Source: Cryomorphaceae bacterium
GTDB lineage: Bacteria > Bacteroidota > Bacteroidia > Flavobacteriales_D > Parvicellaceae
Length of the DNA stretch: 64,000 nt
Direction: 5' to 3'
NCBI GenBank assembly: GCA_905182525.1
Contig: CAJJBV010000002.1
Span: 124,001-188,000 of the forward strand
The position numbers were made by a program, and so were the translations under genes. Shown piece after piece: positions 17,163 to 28,378 of the stretch. Below the pieces are notes generated by a model. It saw nothing but the letters and a program-made list of their open reading frames with translations. It searched no databases and was not told the DNA's origin. Each line of letters starts with the position of its first letter. Within the stretch, counting starts at the first letter, position 1.

Positions 17163-18927
17163 ATGTCACATGATACGCATCATCACCAGAAAGAAAGTTT
17201 TATAACTAAATACATATTTTCTCAGGATCATAAAATGATAGCTAGACAGTACCTGCTAACTGCTATATTTATGGGAGCTATAGGTATTGCCTTGTCTGCC
17301 TTGTTTAGATTAAAGTTAGGATGGCCTGATGACAAGTTTCCAATATTAGAATCTATTTTAGGATCAGATGCAGCACCAGATGGCCTTTTAGATAGTAATT
17401 GGTATCTTGGGTTAGTAACACTTCACGGAACTATCATGGTGTTTTTTGTACTAACTGGTGGTTTGTCAGGAACTTTTTCCAATTTATTAATTCCACTTCA
17501 AATTGGTGCTCGAGATATGGCATCTGGCCTGATGAATATGATTAGTTACTGGCTTTTCTTTTTATCTAGTGTTTTAATGGCAGCTTCTCTTTTTATTGAA
17601 ACTGGACCAGCAATGGCTGGATGGACTGTTTATCCTCCTCTCAGTGTTCTTGCTGAATTTCAACCCGGATCTGGACTTGGAATGACTCTTTGGCTACTTT
17701 CTATGACAGTTTTTATAGCTTCTTCACTTCTTGGAGGAATTAATTACATAGTTACTATTTTAAATCTTAGAACTAAAGGAATGACTATGACTAGACTTCC
17801 ATTAACAATATGGGCATTCTTCATAACTGCAATTTTAGGAGTACTATCTTTTCCAGTATTACTTTCTGCAGCTGTTTTACTACTTATGGACAGAGGTTTT
17901 GGAACGAGTTTTTACATGAGTGATATTGTCACATCTTCAGGAGCTCTTGATGCTACTGGCGGTAGTCCAATTTTATATGAACATTTATTTTGGTTTCTTG
18001 GTCACCCAGAAGTGTATATAATTTTACTTCCAGCTCTAGGAATGACATCTGAAATTATTTCAACTTGCTCTAGAAAACCAATTTTTGGTTATAGAGCTAT
18101 GATAGGATCTATGTTGGCAATTGGGTTTCTATCTTTTATTGTTTGGGGACACCACATGTTTTTAACGGGAATGAATCCATTCCTTGGAGGAGTTTTTACA
18201 TTTACTACTTTATTAATTGCAATTCCTTCAGCTGTAAAAGCATTTAACTTTATAACTACAATTTGGAAAGGTAACGTGATGATGACACCCGCTATGTTGT
18301 TTTGTATAGGAGCAGTTTCAGCATTTATTTCCGGAGGAGTTACTGGAATAATACTAGCAGACTCCGCTTTAGATATTTCCCAACACGACACTTATTTTGT
18401 AGTAGGGCATTTTCATATTGTAATGGGGATGACTGCTATTTTAGGGATGTTTGCAGGTATTTATCATTATTTCCCAAAACTCTATGGCAAAGTGATGAAT
18501 ATGAGAATGGGTATGGCACATTTTTGGATTACAATAGTTTGTGGATATGGCGTTTTTCTACCAATGCACTTTTTAGGTGAAGGTGGCTTGCCAAGAAGAT
18601 ATTATGAGAATACTAATTTCCCAATGTTTGATCATTTTTTAGATTTAAATGTTTTAATCTCAATTTTTGCTTCTGTTGGTGTTTTAGCTCAAATCATTTT
18701 CTTTTTTAATTTTTTCTACAGTATTTTTAGGGGTCCTAAAGCCTCACAAAATCCTTGGAATGCTAACTCATCTAGAATGGACAACTCCAGTAGAGCATGT
18801 TCATGGTAACTGGATAGGTGAAATCCCTACTGTTTACAGGTGGCCTTATGATTATAGTAAACCCGGTAAAGAAAAAGATTTTGTTCCTCAAAACGTACCT
18901 CTTGATAAAGACGAAGAAGAACATTAA
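17163..18927 (+). CDS. coxA: Cytochrome c oxidase subunit I (frameshifted near its C-terminus)
   Basis: Subunit I carries heme a and the heme a3-CuB centre where oxygen is reduced. The main frame has twelve-helix organisation and the key residues: the early His in LHGTIMVF, the HPEVY motif with the cross-linked His and Tyr (about residue 280), WGHHMF (CuB His pair), and VVGHFHIV (heme His ligands). The frame read from 17163 ends at 18809 with a foreign tail after NPWNAN. One extra base between 18768 and 18771 explains this: the next frame continues LEWTTPVEHVHGNW and runs to a TAA at 18925-18927, which is the normal C-terminus and restores about 587 residues. The gene is 28 bp after coxB and last in the respiratory operon. 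Confidence 0.93.
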
Positions 18928-18970
18928 CTATAGAATTAACACTTTATTTTAAAGTCATTAAATTTAAAAA

Positions 18971-19582
18971 TTGCGAATTTTATGTTTTTATTTATTATTT
19001 ATAGCCTCTAATTTTCACTCTCAAATTAACGAAATTAGTTCTCCTAACTTTGGTCTAAGGTTCGAAATAAAAAATTTCTTTCTCGAGTCAACCCGTTTTA
19101 AAATTCAAGAGATCAAGCCTTATTTTGAATATAATCAAAACATCAAGATTGGACTAGGATACTGCTGGCTAAAAAATAATAAGCATCACTTTAAAGATTC
19201 CGATTCTTCATTAATTTCCATAAAATCATCTAATTTTTTTGTATCTTATAACTGGGTTGTCTCAAAGAATTTTTTTGCCGAAGTAACATTAGATTTAGGC
19301 TTGGGAAATATTAAGTCACTACTGCCAGATAATTCCAGATATAAAGGAATCTACTCTTTTTTAGAACCTGCTATAATTTTAAATTATGAAGGTTTTAATT
19401 TCTTTACCTTGGGATTAGGCTCGGGTCTGAGACTTACCAGAAGTGATAAATCAGTATTGAGAAATAACCTTTCATTACCCACTATTATATTAAGATTCTC
19501 TATAAAGTTTACAGAAATCTACAATCACTTTTTTCTTGCTTCAAATTCATCGTTATATTTACAAGATGATAGAAGAGTTTGA
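18971..19582 (+). CDS. Hypothetical secreted protein, probably a small outer-membrane barrel
   Basis: A 203-residue protein that opens at TTG 18971 with a signal-peptide-like leader ([11 protein letters not shown]). The rest alternates short hydrophobic and polar stretches, with Gly and aromatics typical of beta strands ([41 protein letters not shown]). A strand ending in ILRFSIKF near residue 181 looks like a barrel terminus, but the frame continues another 20 residues and overlaps the start of ruvB by 17 bp. A small frameshift near the end would explain that. I do not recognise a family. The start codon is uncertain because no ATG gives a leader. Confidence 0.5.
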   Translation: MRILCFYLLFIASNFHSQINEISSPNFGLRFEIKNFFLESTRFKIQEIKPYFEYNQNIKIGLGYCWLKNNKHHFKDSDSSLISIKSSNFFVSYNWVVSKNFFAEVTLDLGLGNIKSLLPDNSRYKGIYSFLEPAIILNYEGFNFFTLGLGSGLRLTRSDKSVLRNNLSLPTIILRFSIKFTEIYNHFFLASNSSLYLQDDRRV

Positions 19583-20591
19583 TTTAAGATCAGAAGAGCA
19601 AGACAAAACCGATAAAACTTATGAAATTGCATTAAGACCTAAGCATCTTGAAGATTTTTCAGGACAAGATCAGGTCGTTGAAAATCTAAGAATTTTTGTT
19701 TCTGCAGCTAGAATGAGAGAGGAAAGTCTAGATCATGTTCTTCTTCATGGTCCTCCTGGTTTAGGTAAAACTACATTAGCCCAGATTATTGCAAATGAAA
19801 TGGAAACAGGCATTAAGATTTCGTCTGGCCCTGTATTAGATAAACCTGGAGATTTGGCAGGTTTGTTGACTAATCTAGAAACTGGAGACGTACTTTTCAT
19901 AGATGAAATTCATAGATTAAGTCCAGTTATTGAAGAATATTTATATTCTGCTATGGAAGATTATAAAATTGATATTGTTTTAGATACTGGCCCAAATGCT
20001 AGAACTGTACAAATTGACTTGAATCCATTTACTTTAATTGGAGCTACCACCAGGAGTGGTCTTTTAACAGCTCCGCTTCGAGCCAGATTTGGTATTACCT
20101 GTAGATTACATTATTATGATACAAAAGTTTTAAAATCAATTGTTAACAGGTCCGCAAGCATATTGAAAATCCCTTTAAAAGATGACGCATCAGTTGAAAT
20201 TTCAGGAAGAAGTAGGGGAACTCCAAGAATTGCAAATGCTCTGTTACGTAGAGTAAGAGATTATGCTCAAGTTAAAGGAGATGGAATTATCACTAACGAA
20301 ATCACTCAAATGGCACTAACTGCTCTTCAAGTTGATAAACATGGATTGGATGAAATGGATAATAAAATTCTATTAGCTATTATAGACAAATATAAAGGAG
20401 GTCCTGTAGGAATAAATACCTTAGCAACTGTAGTTGGAGAAGAGTCGGGGACTATTGAAGAAGTTTATGAACCATTTTTAGTTCAACAGGGCTATATGGT
20501 AAGAACTTCTAGAGGAAGAATGGTTACTGACATGGCCTATAAACATTTGAACAAACCAAAGAACGATCTAGGACAACAAGAAATATTTTGA
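19566..20591 (+). CDS. ruvB: Holliday junction branch migration helicase RuvB
   Basis: RuvB is the AAA+ motor that, with RuvA, drives branch migration of Holliday junctions in recombination repair. The 341-residue protein shows Walker A ([12 protein letters not shown], about residues 60-71), Walker B ([10 protein letters not shown]), sensor 1 ([11 protein letters not shown]), the Arg-finger region ([10 protein letters not shown]) and the C-terminal winged-helix domain ([15 protein letters not shown] and the RTSRGRM stretch). I start at ATG 19566 rather than further upstream because [12 protein letters not shown] is the normal N-terminus. Its partner ruvA is elsewhere in the window (34690). 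The stop overlaps the queG start. Confidence 0.97.
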   Translation: MIEEFDLRSEEQDKTDKTYEIALRPKHLEDFSGQDQVVENLRIFVSAARMREESLDHVLLHGPPGLGKTTLAQIIANEMETGIKISSGPVLDKPGDLAGLLTNLETGDVLFIDEIHRLSPVIEEYLYSAMEDYKIDIVLDTGPNARTVQIDLNPFTLIGATTRSGLLTAPLRARFGITCRLHYYDTKVLKSIVNRSASILKIPLKDDASVEISGRSRGTPRIANALLRRVRDYAQVKGDGIITNEITQMALTALQVDKHGLDEMDNKILLAIIDKYKGGPVGINTLATVVGEESGTIEEVYEPFLVQQGYMVRTSRGRMVTDMAYKHLNKPKNDLGQQEIF

Positions 20592-21514
20592 ATAATAGTC
20601 TACGAACTAAAAAAATTAAAGATAAAGCATTTGAACTTGGGTTCTCTCATGTAGGGGTTTCTAAAGCGGGATTTTTAGAACAAGAAGCACGTCAATTAGA
20701 AGACTGGCTTAAGAATGATTATCATGGAAAGATGTCTTACATGGAAAATCATTTTGACTTAAGAACGGACACAACAAAATTAGTTCCAGAAGCAAAATCT
20801 GTTATAACATTCATTTACAATTACTATTCACCGATTAAACAAAATGACAATGAGGCACCTAAAATTTCAATGTATGCCTATGGTAAAGATTATCATAAAG
20901 TAATCAAAAAAAAACTAAAAGAGTTACAATACTATATCATAGAAAACTTTGGAGATATTAATATTCGAGGATTTGTAGATTCTGCACCTGTAATGGATAA
21001 GGCTTGGGCAAAGAAAAGTGGACTTGGCTGGATTGGAAAACATAGCAACTTGATAAACAAACAAAAAGGTTCTTATTTTTTTATTGCAGAACTAATTCTG
21101 GATTTAGAGTTAGAGACAGATATAGCTATTAAAGATTATTGTGGAACCTGTACTAAGTGTATTGATGCATGTCCTACAGACGCTATTATTAAGCCATATG
21201 TTGTCGATGGTTCTAAGTGCATTTCATATTTAACAATTGAACTAAAAGACGAAATCATCCCTGATGAGTTTAGTGGTAAGATGGATAATTGGATGTTTGG
21301 TTGTGATGCATGCCAAGAAGTTTGTCCATGGAATAAATTTTCTTCTCGTCATAGTGAGCCTTTATTTGAGCCCCCATTAGACTTAATAAATCTTACAAAG
21401 AAAGAATGGAATGAATTAGATGAAGAAATATTTGAAAATTTATTCAAAAGTTCTGCAGTAAAAAGAACAAAGTTTAAAGGATTGAAAAGAAATATAAATT
21501 TTTTAAATACTTAG
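20588..21514 (+). CDS. queG: Epoxyqueuosine reductase QueG
   Basis: QueG reduces epoxyqueuosine to queuosine in tRNA, using cobalamin and two [4Fe-4S] clusters in the cytosol. The 308-residue protein has the family pattern: [15 protein letters not shown] in the N-terminal domain, [22 protein letters not shown] around residue 140, then the ferredoxin-like Cys clusters [16 protein letters not shown] and [12 protein letters not shown]. The start is a TTG that overlaps the ruvB stop (TTGA at 20588-20591). It depends on cobalamin, as does MetH in this window. Confidence 0.93.
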   Translation: MNNSLRTKKIKDKAFELGFSHVGVSKAGFLEQEARQLEDWLKNDYHGKMSYMENHFDLRTDTTKLVPEAKSVITFIYNYYSPIKQNDNEAPKISMYAYGKDYHKVIKKKLKELQYYIIENFGDINIRGFVDSAPVMDKAWAKKSGLGWIGKHSNLINKQKGSYFFIAELILDLELETDIAIKDYCGTCTKCIDACPTDAIIKPYVVDGSKCISYLTIELKDEIIPDEFSGKMDNWMFGCDACQEVCPWNKFSSRHSEPLFEPPLDLINLTKKEWNELDEEIFENLFKSSAVKRTKFKGLKRNINFLNT

Positions 21515-21515
21515 C

Positions 21516-22499
21516 TTGAGACTCCACTGGACTACATTAATAATGATTTACCTTGTGGTAATTGCAGGATCAATTGTAAGAATTACAGAATCTGGAATGG
21601 GTTGTCCAGACTGGCCAAAATGTTTTGATCAATATATCCCGCCAACCGATATTAACCAATTACCTGAGAATTACCAAAATTATTACTCTTCTAAAAGAGA
21701 GAAAAAGATAAAAAGATTTTCTTCTTTTCTTACTCAAATTGGCCTTGAAGAAAAAGCTATTTTAATTCAGGAAGATAAATCATTACTCTACGAGCAACCA
21801 TTTAATGTTTGGAACACCTGGCTAGAGTACATTAACAGATTAATCGGGGCTCTAGCAGGATTATTTATTTTTGCTAGTTTTTTAAAATCATTTTTTGCTA
21901 AAGAAAAAAAAGCTTTAAAAATATCATTAGGATTTTCTTTAATTATTCTAACGCTTTTTCAAGCATGGTGGGGGTCTATGGTAGTTGCTACAAATATTGT
22001 CCCTTGGGTTCTAACTGTTCATATGGTAATAGCAGCATTGATGATTGGCTGGCAAATTTTAATTATTTCTGTTTGGAAAAACTCTTTAGAAATCATTCCA
22101 AAAAAACTTAAAATCATATGTTTTTTTGGTTTAATATTTTTTTTATTTCAAATTATTCTGGGAACACAAGTTCGTCAAATTGTAGATCAGTGGATAGATT
22201 ATAATTTACGAGAGGAATTAAGGTTACTAGACTTTAATTTGTTTTTATCTCACAGATCACTAGCATTGTTCTTAGTTATATACAGTTTTATTATTGGCGG
22301 ATTTATGGTTTTAAAAAAAATTCATTTAATTGAAATATATCTTTTCTTTTTTTGTGTTTTGTTAGAAGCAGTGGTTGGTAAAATTCTTGCAGATTATAAT
22401 TTGCCAATATTCTTTCAACCTATGCACCTTATTTTAGCTATGATTTGCTTTGGTTGTTTAGCAGGAGTTTTAGTTAATTATAAAACCGAGAGTAATTGA
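21516..22499 (+). CDS. ctaA: Heme A synthase, COX15/CtaA family
   Basis: CtaA oxidises the methyl group of heme O to make heme A for the aa3 oxidase. The 327-residue membrane protein has eight hydrophobic segments. The N-terminus contains the signature SGMGCPDWPKCFDQY with a Cys pair on the outside, and heme-ligand His residues occur in helices: YINRLIG with ESG upstream, HMVIAALMIG, LSHRSLALF and MHLILAMICFG. The start is TTG 21516: an in-frame stop lies just upstream and no ATG precedes the first helix. It is 1 bp after queG and overlaps the next gene by 4 bp. Its client genes coxBA are 3 kb upstream. Confidence 0.93.
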   Translation: MRLHWTTLIMIYLVVIAGSIVRITESGMGCPDWPKCFDQYIPPTDINQLPENYQNYYSSKREKKIKRFSSFLTQIGLEEKAILIQEDKSLLYEQPFNVWNTWLEYINRLIGALAGLFIFASFLKSFFAKEKKALKISLGFSLIILTLFQAWWGSMVVATNIVPWVLTVHMVIAALMIGWQILIISVWKNSLEIIPKKLKIICFFGLIFFLFQIILGTQVRQIVDQWIDYNLREELRLLDFNLFLSHRSLALFLVIYSFIIGGFMVLKKIHLIEIYLFFFCVLLEAVVGKILADYNLPIFFQPMHLILAMICFGCLAGVLVNYKTESN

Positions 22500-23044
22500 A
22501 ATTATTTTTTTCAATACCACTTTTTTTTTTAATGAGTTGTAATACTGAGCCATCAACTATTTATTCAACTATTGACGGCATAGATCATGAAAATATTTTA
22601 AATGGTCCGGGATCAATAAAAAAACATACGTTAGAACTTATTTATCATTTAGACTCTTCTATTTCTGATGAGAATTTTGAACTATTAATTCATGAATTAG
22701 ATAGTGGTTCTAATATTTGGAAAAAATATTATTTAAATGGACTTACTTTTTATTGTGACAGATTAAATACAGGTCAGCAACTAAAGTTAGAATCTGCACT
22801 TTTTAAGTACTTAATTTTTTATCCTAAAGAATATTCGGAATGCATTAAAAAAATGGAAATTCAGAAAAGTGATTGCTTTTTACTCTCTATTTCTAATTAC
22901 GTAAGGCTATATTTAAGTCGAAACGAGATAACTATTATAAGCATGAAAAACGTAGCTAAAAACTACTGTAAAAACTGTACTGACAGTGAAATAGAGTTCA
23001 TTTACAACTATTTGGATTTAGCAAATAATAGTTTAAATGAATAA
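22496..23044 (+). CDS. Hypothetical lipoprotein
   Basis: A 182-residue protein starting at TTG 22496 (TTGA overlap with the ctaA stop). The leader KLFFSIPLFFLMSC ends in a lipobox, so it should be lipid-anchored. The remainder is helical, with repeated features suggesting a HEAT-like or helical bundle (ENFELLIHELDSGS, KLESALFKYLIFYPKEY). It has several Cys (ECIKK, SDCFLL, NYCKNCTD) whose role is unknown. I do not recognise a family. It converges on porX with abutting stop codons and no space for a terminator. Confidence 0.6.
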   Translation: MKLFFSIPLFFLMSCNTEPSTIYSTIDGIDHENILNGPGSIKKHTLELIYHLDSSISDENFELLIHELDSGSNIWKKYYLNGLTFYCDRLNTGQQLKLESALFKYLIFYPKEYSECIKKMEIQKSDCFLLSISNYVRLYLSRNEITIISMKNVAKNYCKNCTDSEIEFIYNYLDLANNSLNE

Positions 23045-24577
23045 TTACTTTTCCCCTAATAATACATATGGAATGAGCATTTCTTCTAGTGAAATTCCAC
23101 CATGCTGAAAAGTATCATTATAAAGGTTTGCAAACTGATGATAATTATTTGGGTAAACAAAAAAATTATTTTCTTTAGCGAAAACATAGGAGCTGCTCAA
23201 GTTGTTTTTAGGAAGCATTATATCATTAGGATTTAAAGATTCCATAACTTGTTTTTTTTCATAAGTTAAATTCCTTGAAACCTTATAACGCATATTGCTA
23301 TTTGTTTCCTTGGAGCCTACGATTTTAGTTGGATTTTTGACTCTTATTGTACCATGATCTGTAGTTAGAAAAACTTTACAGGAGTTTTCACTCATTTTTT
23401 TCATCATTTCATATAGCGGCGAGTGTTTAAACCAACTTAATGTTAATGATCGGTATGCTGACTCATCTTCTGCAAGTTCTTTAATCACTTCCATATCAGT
23501 TCTAGCATGCGAAAGGGTATCTACAAAATTATAAACAATTGTATTTAGATTGTTTTGAAGAAGATTATTAAAATTATTTAGTAGTTTTTTCCCTTTACTG
23601 AGGTTGGTGATTTTATTATAGGAGAATTTTCCTGAAATTGAATTTCTTTTAAGGTTTTCATCTAAGAAGAAATCTTCATGTAGGTTTTTCCCTTCATTAG
23701 AATCTTCATCAATCCACTTTTCAGGATATTTATTTTTAATATCTAGAGGCATTAATCCAGAAAACAAAGAATTCCTTGCATATTGAGTAGTAGTTGGAAG
23801 AATACTTGAATAAATCTCTTCTTTTTCCACAGTGAATAAATTCTCAATTTCTGGTTTAATTGTCAACCATTGATCATATCTTAAGTTATCAATAACAACT
23901 AGAAAATATTTTTCATTTTTTAATTTTGGAAAAAGTTCTTTTTTGAGTATGTTTTTACTCGAAATAAAATCACTATTATTTAAATAGTCAACGTAATTAT
24001 TATCAATGAACTTACTAAATAATTGATTTGCTTCATCTTTTTGCATATTAAAAATCTCAGACATATTTTCATCTGACATTTCAAGTTGTAATTCCCAAAA
24101 ATTTAACTTTTTGTATAAGCTTATCCACTCATTTAAATCCATGGAATTATTTAAATCGTTACTAATCGATCTAAAATTTTGTTGATAGGAAAGTGTATTA
24201 GTTTCACTAATAAGTCTCTTTCCATCCAATATTTTTTTGATAACCGTTAATATTTGGTGTGGGTTGACGGGCTTTATTAGATAATCAGAAATCTGTTTGC
24301 CAATAGCTTCCTCCATTATCATTTCTTCTTCACTTTTGGTGATCATTACTACCGGAATATTTGAGTTTAAGGATTTAATTTCCTCGAGCGCTTTAAGACC
24401 ACTCATTCCTGGCATATTCTCATCAAGAAAAACCAAATCAAAATAATTTATTTTAAATTCTTCAACAGCTTCATTGCCTGAATTAACAGGGTGAATTATG
24501 TGCCCTTTATTTTTTAAAAAAATAAGGTGAGCTTTTAAACTGTCAATTTCATCATCTGCCCATAGTATTCTTGCCAC
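23045..24577 (-). CDS. porX: Type IX secretion response regulator PorX
   Basis: PorX is the response regulator linked with sensor PorY that controls type IX secretion genes in Bacteroidota. The 510-residue protein has an N-terminal receiver domain with acidic residues D8-D9, the phospho-acceptor Asp in VFLDENMPG (residue 52), the Thr of VVMITKSEE and the Lys of YLIKPVNP. The C-terminal two thirds form the PglZ/alkaline-phosphatase-like domain, with FLVVIDNLRYDQW (metal-binding Asp), a Thr-rich SSILPTTTQYARN and TDHGTIRVKNP. The start is GTG 24577, immediately after an in-frame stop. No porY is seen here; sprA, a component of the machine, is 12 kb away. Confidence 0.93.
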   Translation of the reverse strand: MARILWADDEIDSLKAHLIFLKNKGHIIHPVNSGNEAVEEFKINYFDLVFLDENMPGMSGLKALEEIKSLNSNIPVVMITKSEEEMIMEEAIGKQISDYLIKPVNPHQILTVIKKILDGKRLISETNTLSYQQNFRSISNDLNNSMDLNEWISLYKKLNFWELQLEMSDENMSEIFNMQKDEANQLFSKFIDNNYVDYLNNSDFISSKNILKKELFPKLKNEKYFLVVIDNLRYDQWLTIKPEIENLFTVEKEEIYSSILPTTTQYARNSLFSGLMPLDIKNKYPEKWIDEDSNEGKNLHEDFFLDENLKRNSISGKFSYNKITNLSKGKKLLNNFNNLLQNNLNTIVYNFVDTLSHARTDMEVIKELAEDESAYRSLTLSWFKHSPLYEMMKKMSENSCKVFLTTDHGTIRVKNPTKIVGSKETNSNMRYKVSRNLTYEKKQVMESLNPNDIMLPKNNLSSSYVFAKENNFFVYPNNYHQFANLYNDTFQHGGISLEEMLIPYVLLGEK

Positions 24578-24601
24578 TTATTTTAGTATTAATGATTTAA
24601 C

Positions 24602-24609
24602 TAGATTTG
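24602..24609 (+). promoter_or_regulatory. -7 box for the HD-domain gene
   Basis: TAGATTTG matches TAnnTTTG exactly, 20 bp before the ATG at 24630 in a 52-bp divergent gap with porX. The upstream element is degenerate. Confidence 0.5.
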
Positions 24610-24629
24610 CTTTAATTTCAATTCTTAAT

Positions 24630-25857
24630 ATGGATAAAAACCACTTTAGTAAAATATTAAACGATCCTGTTTACGGTTTTATTACTTTAAATAAAGGAAT
24701 TTTATTGAATATAATAAATCATCCTTATTTTCAAAGGTTGGCGAGGATAAAACAATTAGGATTAACCTATTTAGTTTATCCTGGGGCACATCATACTAGG
24801 TTTCACCATGCAATTGGGGCTTTACATTTAATGGGTCAAGCGCTACAAACCTTTAAAGAAAATGGAGTTTTAATTACAGAAGATGAAGAAACTGCTGTAT
24901 CTCTGGCAATTTTATTACATGATATTGGTCATGGACCATTTTCTCATGCTTTAGAAAATTCTTTTGTTGATGGGATTAGTCATGAAGAAATTTCAAAACT
25001 CTTTATGAATTCGTTAAATTTAGAATTTAAAGGTGCTTTGGATATGGCAATTCAAATATTTGAAGACAAATATCCAAAAAGATTTTTACATCATTTAGTT
25101 TCATCACAGCTAGACATGGACAGGTTAGACTACTTGAAAAGAGATAGTTTCTTTACAGGGGTTTCAGAAGGGGTTGTAAGCAGTCAAAGAATAATTAAAA
25201 TGTTTTCTGTAGTAAATGATGAAATTGTTGTAAAGGAAAAAGGGATTTATTCCATTGAAAAATTTATTGTGGCTAGAAGATTAATGTACTGGCAAGTATA
25301 CTTGCATAAGACAGTTCTTTCTGCAGAATTTCTTTTAGCAAAAATCTTAGAGAGAGCAAGAGAGTTAATTAATACCGGCACAAATTTATTTGTAATTCCA
25401 ACCTTAAAAATCTTACTTAGCCAGAGGATTAATAAAGAAAATATTTCTCAGACTGATTTTTTAAATTATTTTTCAAAAATTGATGATTTTGATGTTTTTT
25501 CTTGCATTAAAATTTGGACAGAAAGCCATGATAAGATCATTGCTAAACTAAGTAGTATGCTAATTAATAGAAACTTATTAAAAGTGAAAATTAGTTCTAA
25601 AAAATTCACTTTAGAAGAAGTTGCAAAGCATAAAGACATTCATCAAGAAATCCTTAGGGTTTAATAATAACGAAATGAACTACTTTGTTTTTCAAAAAGA
25701 GATGGAGAATAATGCTTACGATCCAGTTAAAGACGAGATTAAAATTTTGTTAAATGACGGTAAATTGACAGATATAGCTCAAGCATCTGATAATTTTAAT
25801 ATTAGTGCATTATCAAAACCTGTCAAAAAATTCTATTTATTTGCACCTTCTTTTTAA
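24630..25857 (+). CDS. HD-domain phosphohydrolase, dNTPase-like (frameshifted)
   Basis: An HD-superfamily metal-dependent phosphohydrolase resembling dNTP triphosphohydrolases. The N-terminal half shows HHTRFHHAIGALHLM, then the HD pair in LLHDIGHGPFSH (about residue 97) and QLDMDRLDYLKRDSF. The frame from 24630 stops at 25664, but another frame from about 25642 to 25857 continues the family C-terminus (KKSLGFNNNEMNYFVF ... ISALSKPVKKFYL). Removing one base near 25641 joins them into about 408 residues, the normal size. The substrate is not established. It lies between porX and the lipid A genes with its own promoter box. Confidence 0.85.
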
Positions 25858-25863
25858 TTTATG

Positions 25864-25893
25864 TTGAGATTCTAATCAGTTTTCTTATTTTTA
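25864..25893 (+). promoter_or_regulatory. Promoter for the lpxD-lpxC/fabZ-lpxA genes
   Basis: TTG at 25864-25866, a 19-bp spacer, then TATTTTTA at 25886-25893 (one mismatch to TAnnTTTG). The box ends only 7 bp before the lpxD ATG, so the leader would be very short. Confidence 0.5.
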
Positions 25894-25900
25894 ACTACAA

Positions 25901-26947
25901 ATGAAATTTACAGCTCAACAAATTGCAGAATTAGTCAACGGAACTTTATTAGGAGATAAAAATATTGAAGTAAATAGTTTTTCAAAAATTGAGGATGCTA
26001 ACACCTACTCATTATCTTTTTTAGCAAATTCTAAGTACGAATCATTTATTTATACTACCAAAGCAAGTATTGTTTTAGTAAATTCAAATTTTATTCCATC
26101 TGAAGAACTTCCAAAAACATTAACTTTAATTAAAGTTGAAAATGCATATGAAAGCCTTGCTAAATTACTTAGCTTCTATGAAAATATAGAGCCTCCATTA
26201 GAAGGTATTGAAGATCCTGTTTTTATACATAAAAGTGCAAAAATTGGTAAATCAGTTTACATTGGGGCTTTTACATATATAGCAGAAGGAGTTCACATAG
26301 GGGATAATGTTCAAATTCATTCAAACTGTCATTTAGGTAAGGCTTCAAAAATAGGCTCAGATTCAAAAATATTTTCAGGAGTTAAGTTATATAAGAATAC
26401 TCATATCGGAGCTAATTGTATAGTTCATGCGGGTGCTGTAATAGGCTCTGATGGATTTGGATTTGCTCCAAATAAAGAAAATCAATATCAAAAAATTGCC
26501 CAAATAGGAAACGTTATTATTGAAGATTATGTTGAGATTGGGTCTAATACTACTATTGATAGAGCAACTATAGGCTCTACAATTATTAAAAAGGGTGTTA
26601 AAATTGATAATCTAGTTCAAATAGCTCATAATGTTGAAATTGGTGAAAATACCGTTATTGCTGCCCAAACAGGAATTGCAGGATCTTCTAAAATTGATAG
26701 TAATGTTATGATTGGTGGTCAAGTTGGAATAGCTGGACATTTAAAAATTGCCAAAGGGACAAAAATTGCTGCTCAAAGTGGAATCTCCAAGACTATCAAA
26801 ATAGAAAATACAATTATTCAAGGAAGTCCTGCAATTTCTTCTAGTAATTTTAAAAGAAGTTATATTTTATTCAAAAATTTCCCACAATTAAAGAAACAAA
26901 TTGAAGATTTAACAAAAGAAATTAATACTAACTCCATTGACAAATAA
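25901..26947 (+). CDS. lpxD: UDP-3-O-acylglucosamine N-acyltransferase LpxD
   Basis: LpxD adds the second (N-linked) hydroxyacyl chain to UDP-acylglucosamine in lipid A synthesis. The 348-residue protein has the N-terminal uridine-binding domain ([17 protein letters not shown]) followed from about residue 105 by left-handed parallel beta-helix hexapeptide repeats. The catalytic His lies in [25 protein letters not shown] (about residue 247). A helical C-terminus ([18 protein letters not shown]) matches the acyl-carrier-protein-binding tail. It overlaps the start of lpxC/fabZ by 11 bp. Confidence 0.96.
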   Translation: MKFTAQQIAELVNGTLLGDKNIEVNSFSKIEDANTYSLSFLANSKYESFIYTTKASIVLVNSNFIPSEELPKTLTLIKVENAYESLAKLLSFYENIEPPLEGIEDPVFIHKSAKIGKSVYIGAFTYIAEGVHIGDNVQIHSNCHLGKASKIGSDSKIFSGVKLYKNTHIGANCIVHAGAVIGSDGFGFAPNKENQYQKIAQIGNVIIEDYVEIGSNTTIDRATIGSTIIKKGVKIDNLVQIAHNVEIGENTVIAAQTGIAGSSKIDSNVMIGGQVGIAGHLKIAKGTKIAAQSGISKTIKIENTIIQGSPAISSSNFKRSYILFKNFPQLKKQIEDLTKEINTNSIDK

Positions 26948-28337
26948 TCAAAAAACATTAAATAAATCTTTAGAATTTGAAGGAGTAGGTCTTCATACAG
27001 GTGATAAAGTAAGGATGACTATTGATCCGGCCAAAACAAACCACGGTATAAAATTCCAAAGACTAGATTTACCTGGAAAGCCTGTAATACCTGCAGACAT
27101 TGATTTTGTTTCTGATACTAAAAGAAGCACAACTCTTCAAAAAGATAATGTAAAGGTAGTTACTGTAGAGCATTTAATGTCTGCTCTTTATGCATTAGGT
27201 GTTAATAATGCACTTGTTAAGTTAAATAGTTCAGAGATTCCAATTCTAGATGGCAGCTCAAAGTATTATGTAGAAGGAATCCAAAAAGTTGGTTTAAAAA
27301 CTCAAGATGCGCCTCTAAAATATGTTAATCTACCTAATCCTATTCAATATAAAGACCCTGATACTGGCTCTGAAATTCTTTTTATTCCTGCAGATAATTT
27401 TATTATTTCTGTAGTATTAGACTATGACAATCCTGCTCTTGGAACAATGTATGCTGAGATTAGAGATTTAGAAGATTATCCTAAAGAAATTGCTACCTGC
27501 AAAACATTTGTGTTTTTGACTGAGTTAGAAAATCTAGCTAAAGCAAATTTAATTAAAGGAGGAGGGCTAGAAAATGCCATTGTAGTAATTGATAGAAAAG
27601 ACACTAATATTTCAGAAATTAAAAAATTAGCTCACCTATTAGGTAAAGACAATCACGATATACAAATTAATGGAACAATATTAAATAATTGTGAGTTACA
27701 ATTTAATAATGAACCTGCAAGGCATAAGTTGTTAGATGTTATTGGAGATTTGGCTTTAATTGGAATGCCAATTAAAGGTCATATTATCACCAAAAAACCA
27801 GGACATAAATTAAATACTTCATTTGCCAAAATCCTTAAGAAAGCGATGAAAGAGCAAGAAAACATAGATATCCACTTTGATTTAAATAAAAAGCCACTAT
27901 ATGATATAACAGATATTGAAAAAATGCTTCCTCATCGTTATCCCTTTCTATTAATTGATAAAATTATGGAAATAACTGATACTGAGATTATAGGTGTTAA
28001 AAATGTGACAATAAATGAAAATTATTTTATGGGTCACTTTCCAAAAAACCCAGTAATGCCTGGAGTTTTACAAATTGAAGCAATGGCCCAAACAGGAGGA
28101 ATATTCTCACTTAGTAAAGTTTCAGATCCTCATTTATATACAACGTATTTCTTGAAAATTGACAATGTTAAATTTAAAAGGAAAGTTATCCCTGGAGATA
28201 CTGTTGTTTTTGTGTTGAAATTATTATCTCCAATTAGAAGAGGGCTTGTTCATATGGGAGGTAAAGGTTATGTTAATGGTAAGCTATGTATTGAAGCAGA
28301 AATGCTTGCCCAATTAGTAAAAGATAGAACAGATTAA
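26937..28337 (+). CDS. lpxC/fabZ: Bifunctional UDP-3-O-acyl-GlcNAc deacetylase / 3-hydroxyacyl-ACP dehydratase
   Basis: A 466-residue fusion typical of Bacteroidota. Residues 1-310 are LpxC, the zinc deacetylase of the committed lipid A step: [15 protein letters not shown] (first zinc His), [11 protein letters not shown], and [12 protein letters not shown] (His and Asp zinc ligands), ending with [10 protein letters not shown]. Residues of about 320-466 are FabZ, the fatty-acid dehydratase: [38 protein letters not shown] with the catalytic His and Glu. Joining them links control of lipid A to fatty acid flux. The start is TTG 26937, inside the end of lpxD; no ATG fits the N-terminus. Confidence 0.96.
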   Translation: MTNNQKTLNKSLEFEGVGLHTGDKVRMTIDPAKTNHGIKFQRLDLPGKPVIPADIDFVSDTKRSTTLQKDNVKVVTVEHLMSALYALGVNNALVKLNSSEIPILDGSSKYYVEGIQKVGLKTQDAPLKYVNLPNPIQYKDPDTGSEILFIPADNFIISVVLDYDNPALGTMYAEIRDLEDYPKEIATCKTFVFLTELENLAKANLIKGGGLENAIVVIDRKDTNISEIKKLAHLLGKDNHDIQINGTILNNCELQFNNEPARHKLLDVIGDLALIGMPIKGHIITKKPGHKLNTSFAKILKKAMKEQENIDIHFDLNKKPLYDITDIEKMLPHRYPFLLIDKIMEITDTEIIGVKNVTINENYFMGHFPKNPVMPGVLQIEAMAQTGGIFSLSKVSDPHLYTTYFLKIDNVKFKRKVIPGDTVVFVLKLLSPIRRGLVHMGGKGYVNGKLCIEAEMLAQLVKDRTD

Positions 28338-28378
28338 TTACAAATATTTAAGTTTATGCTTCTAACACTAATAATAAA

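Noticed and set aside
18302-18580. Alternative-frame open reading frame inside coxA
   Set aside because: It lies fully within conserved CoxA sequence and has atypical composition; no homology is visible.
18768-18771. Programmed frameshifting in coxA
   Set aside because: No slippery heptamer or downstream structure is evident, and the same kind of break occurs in five other genes, so error is simpler.
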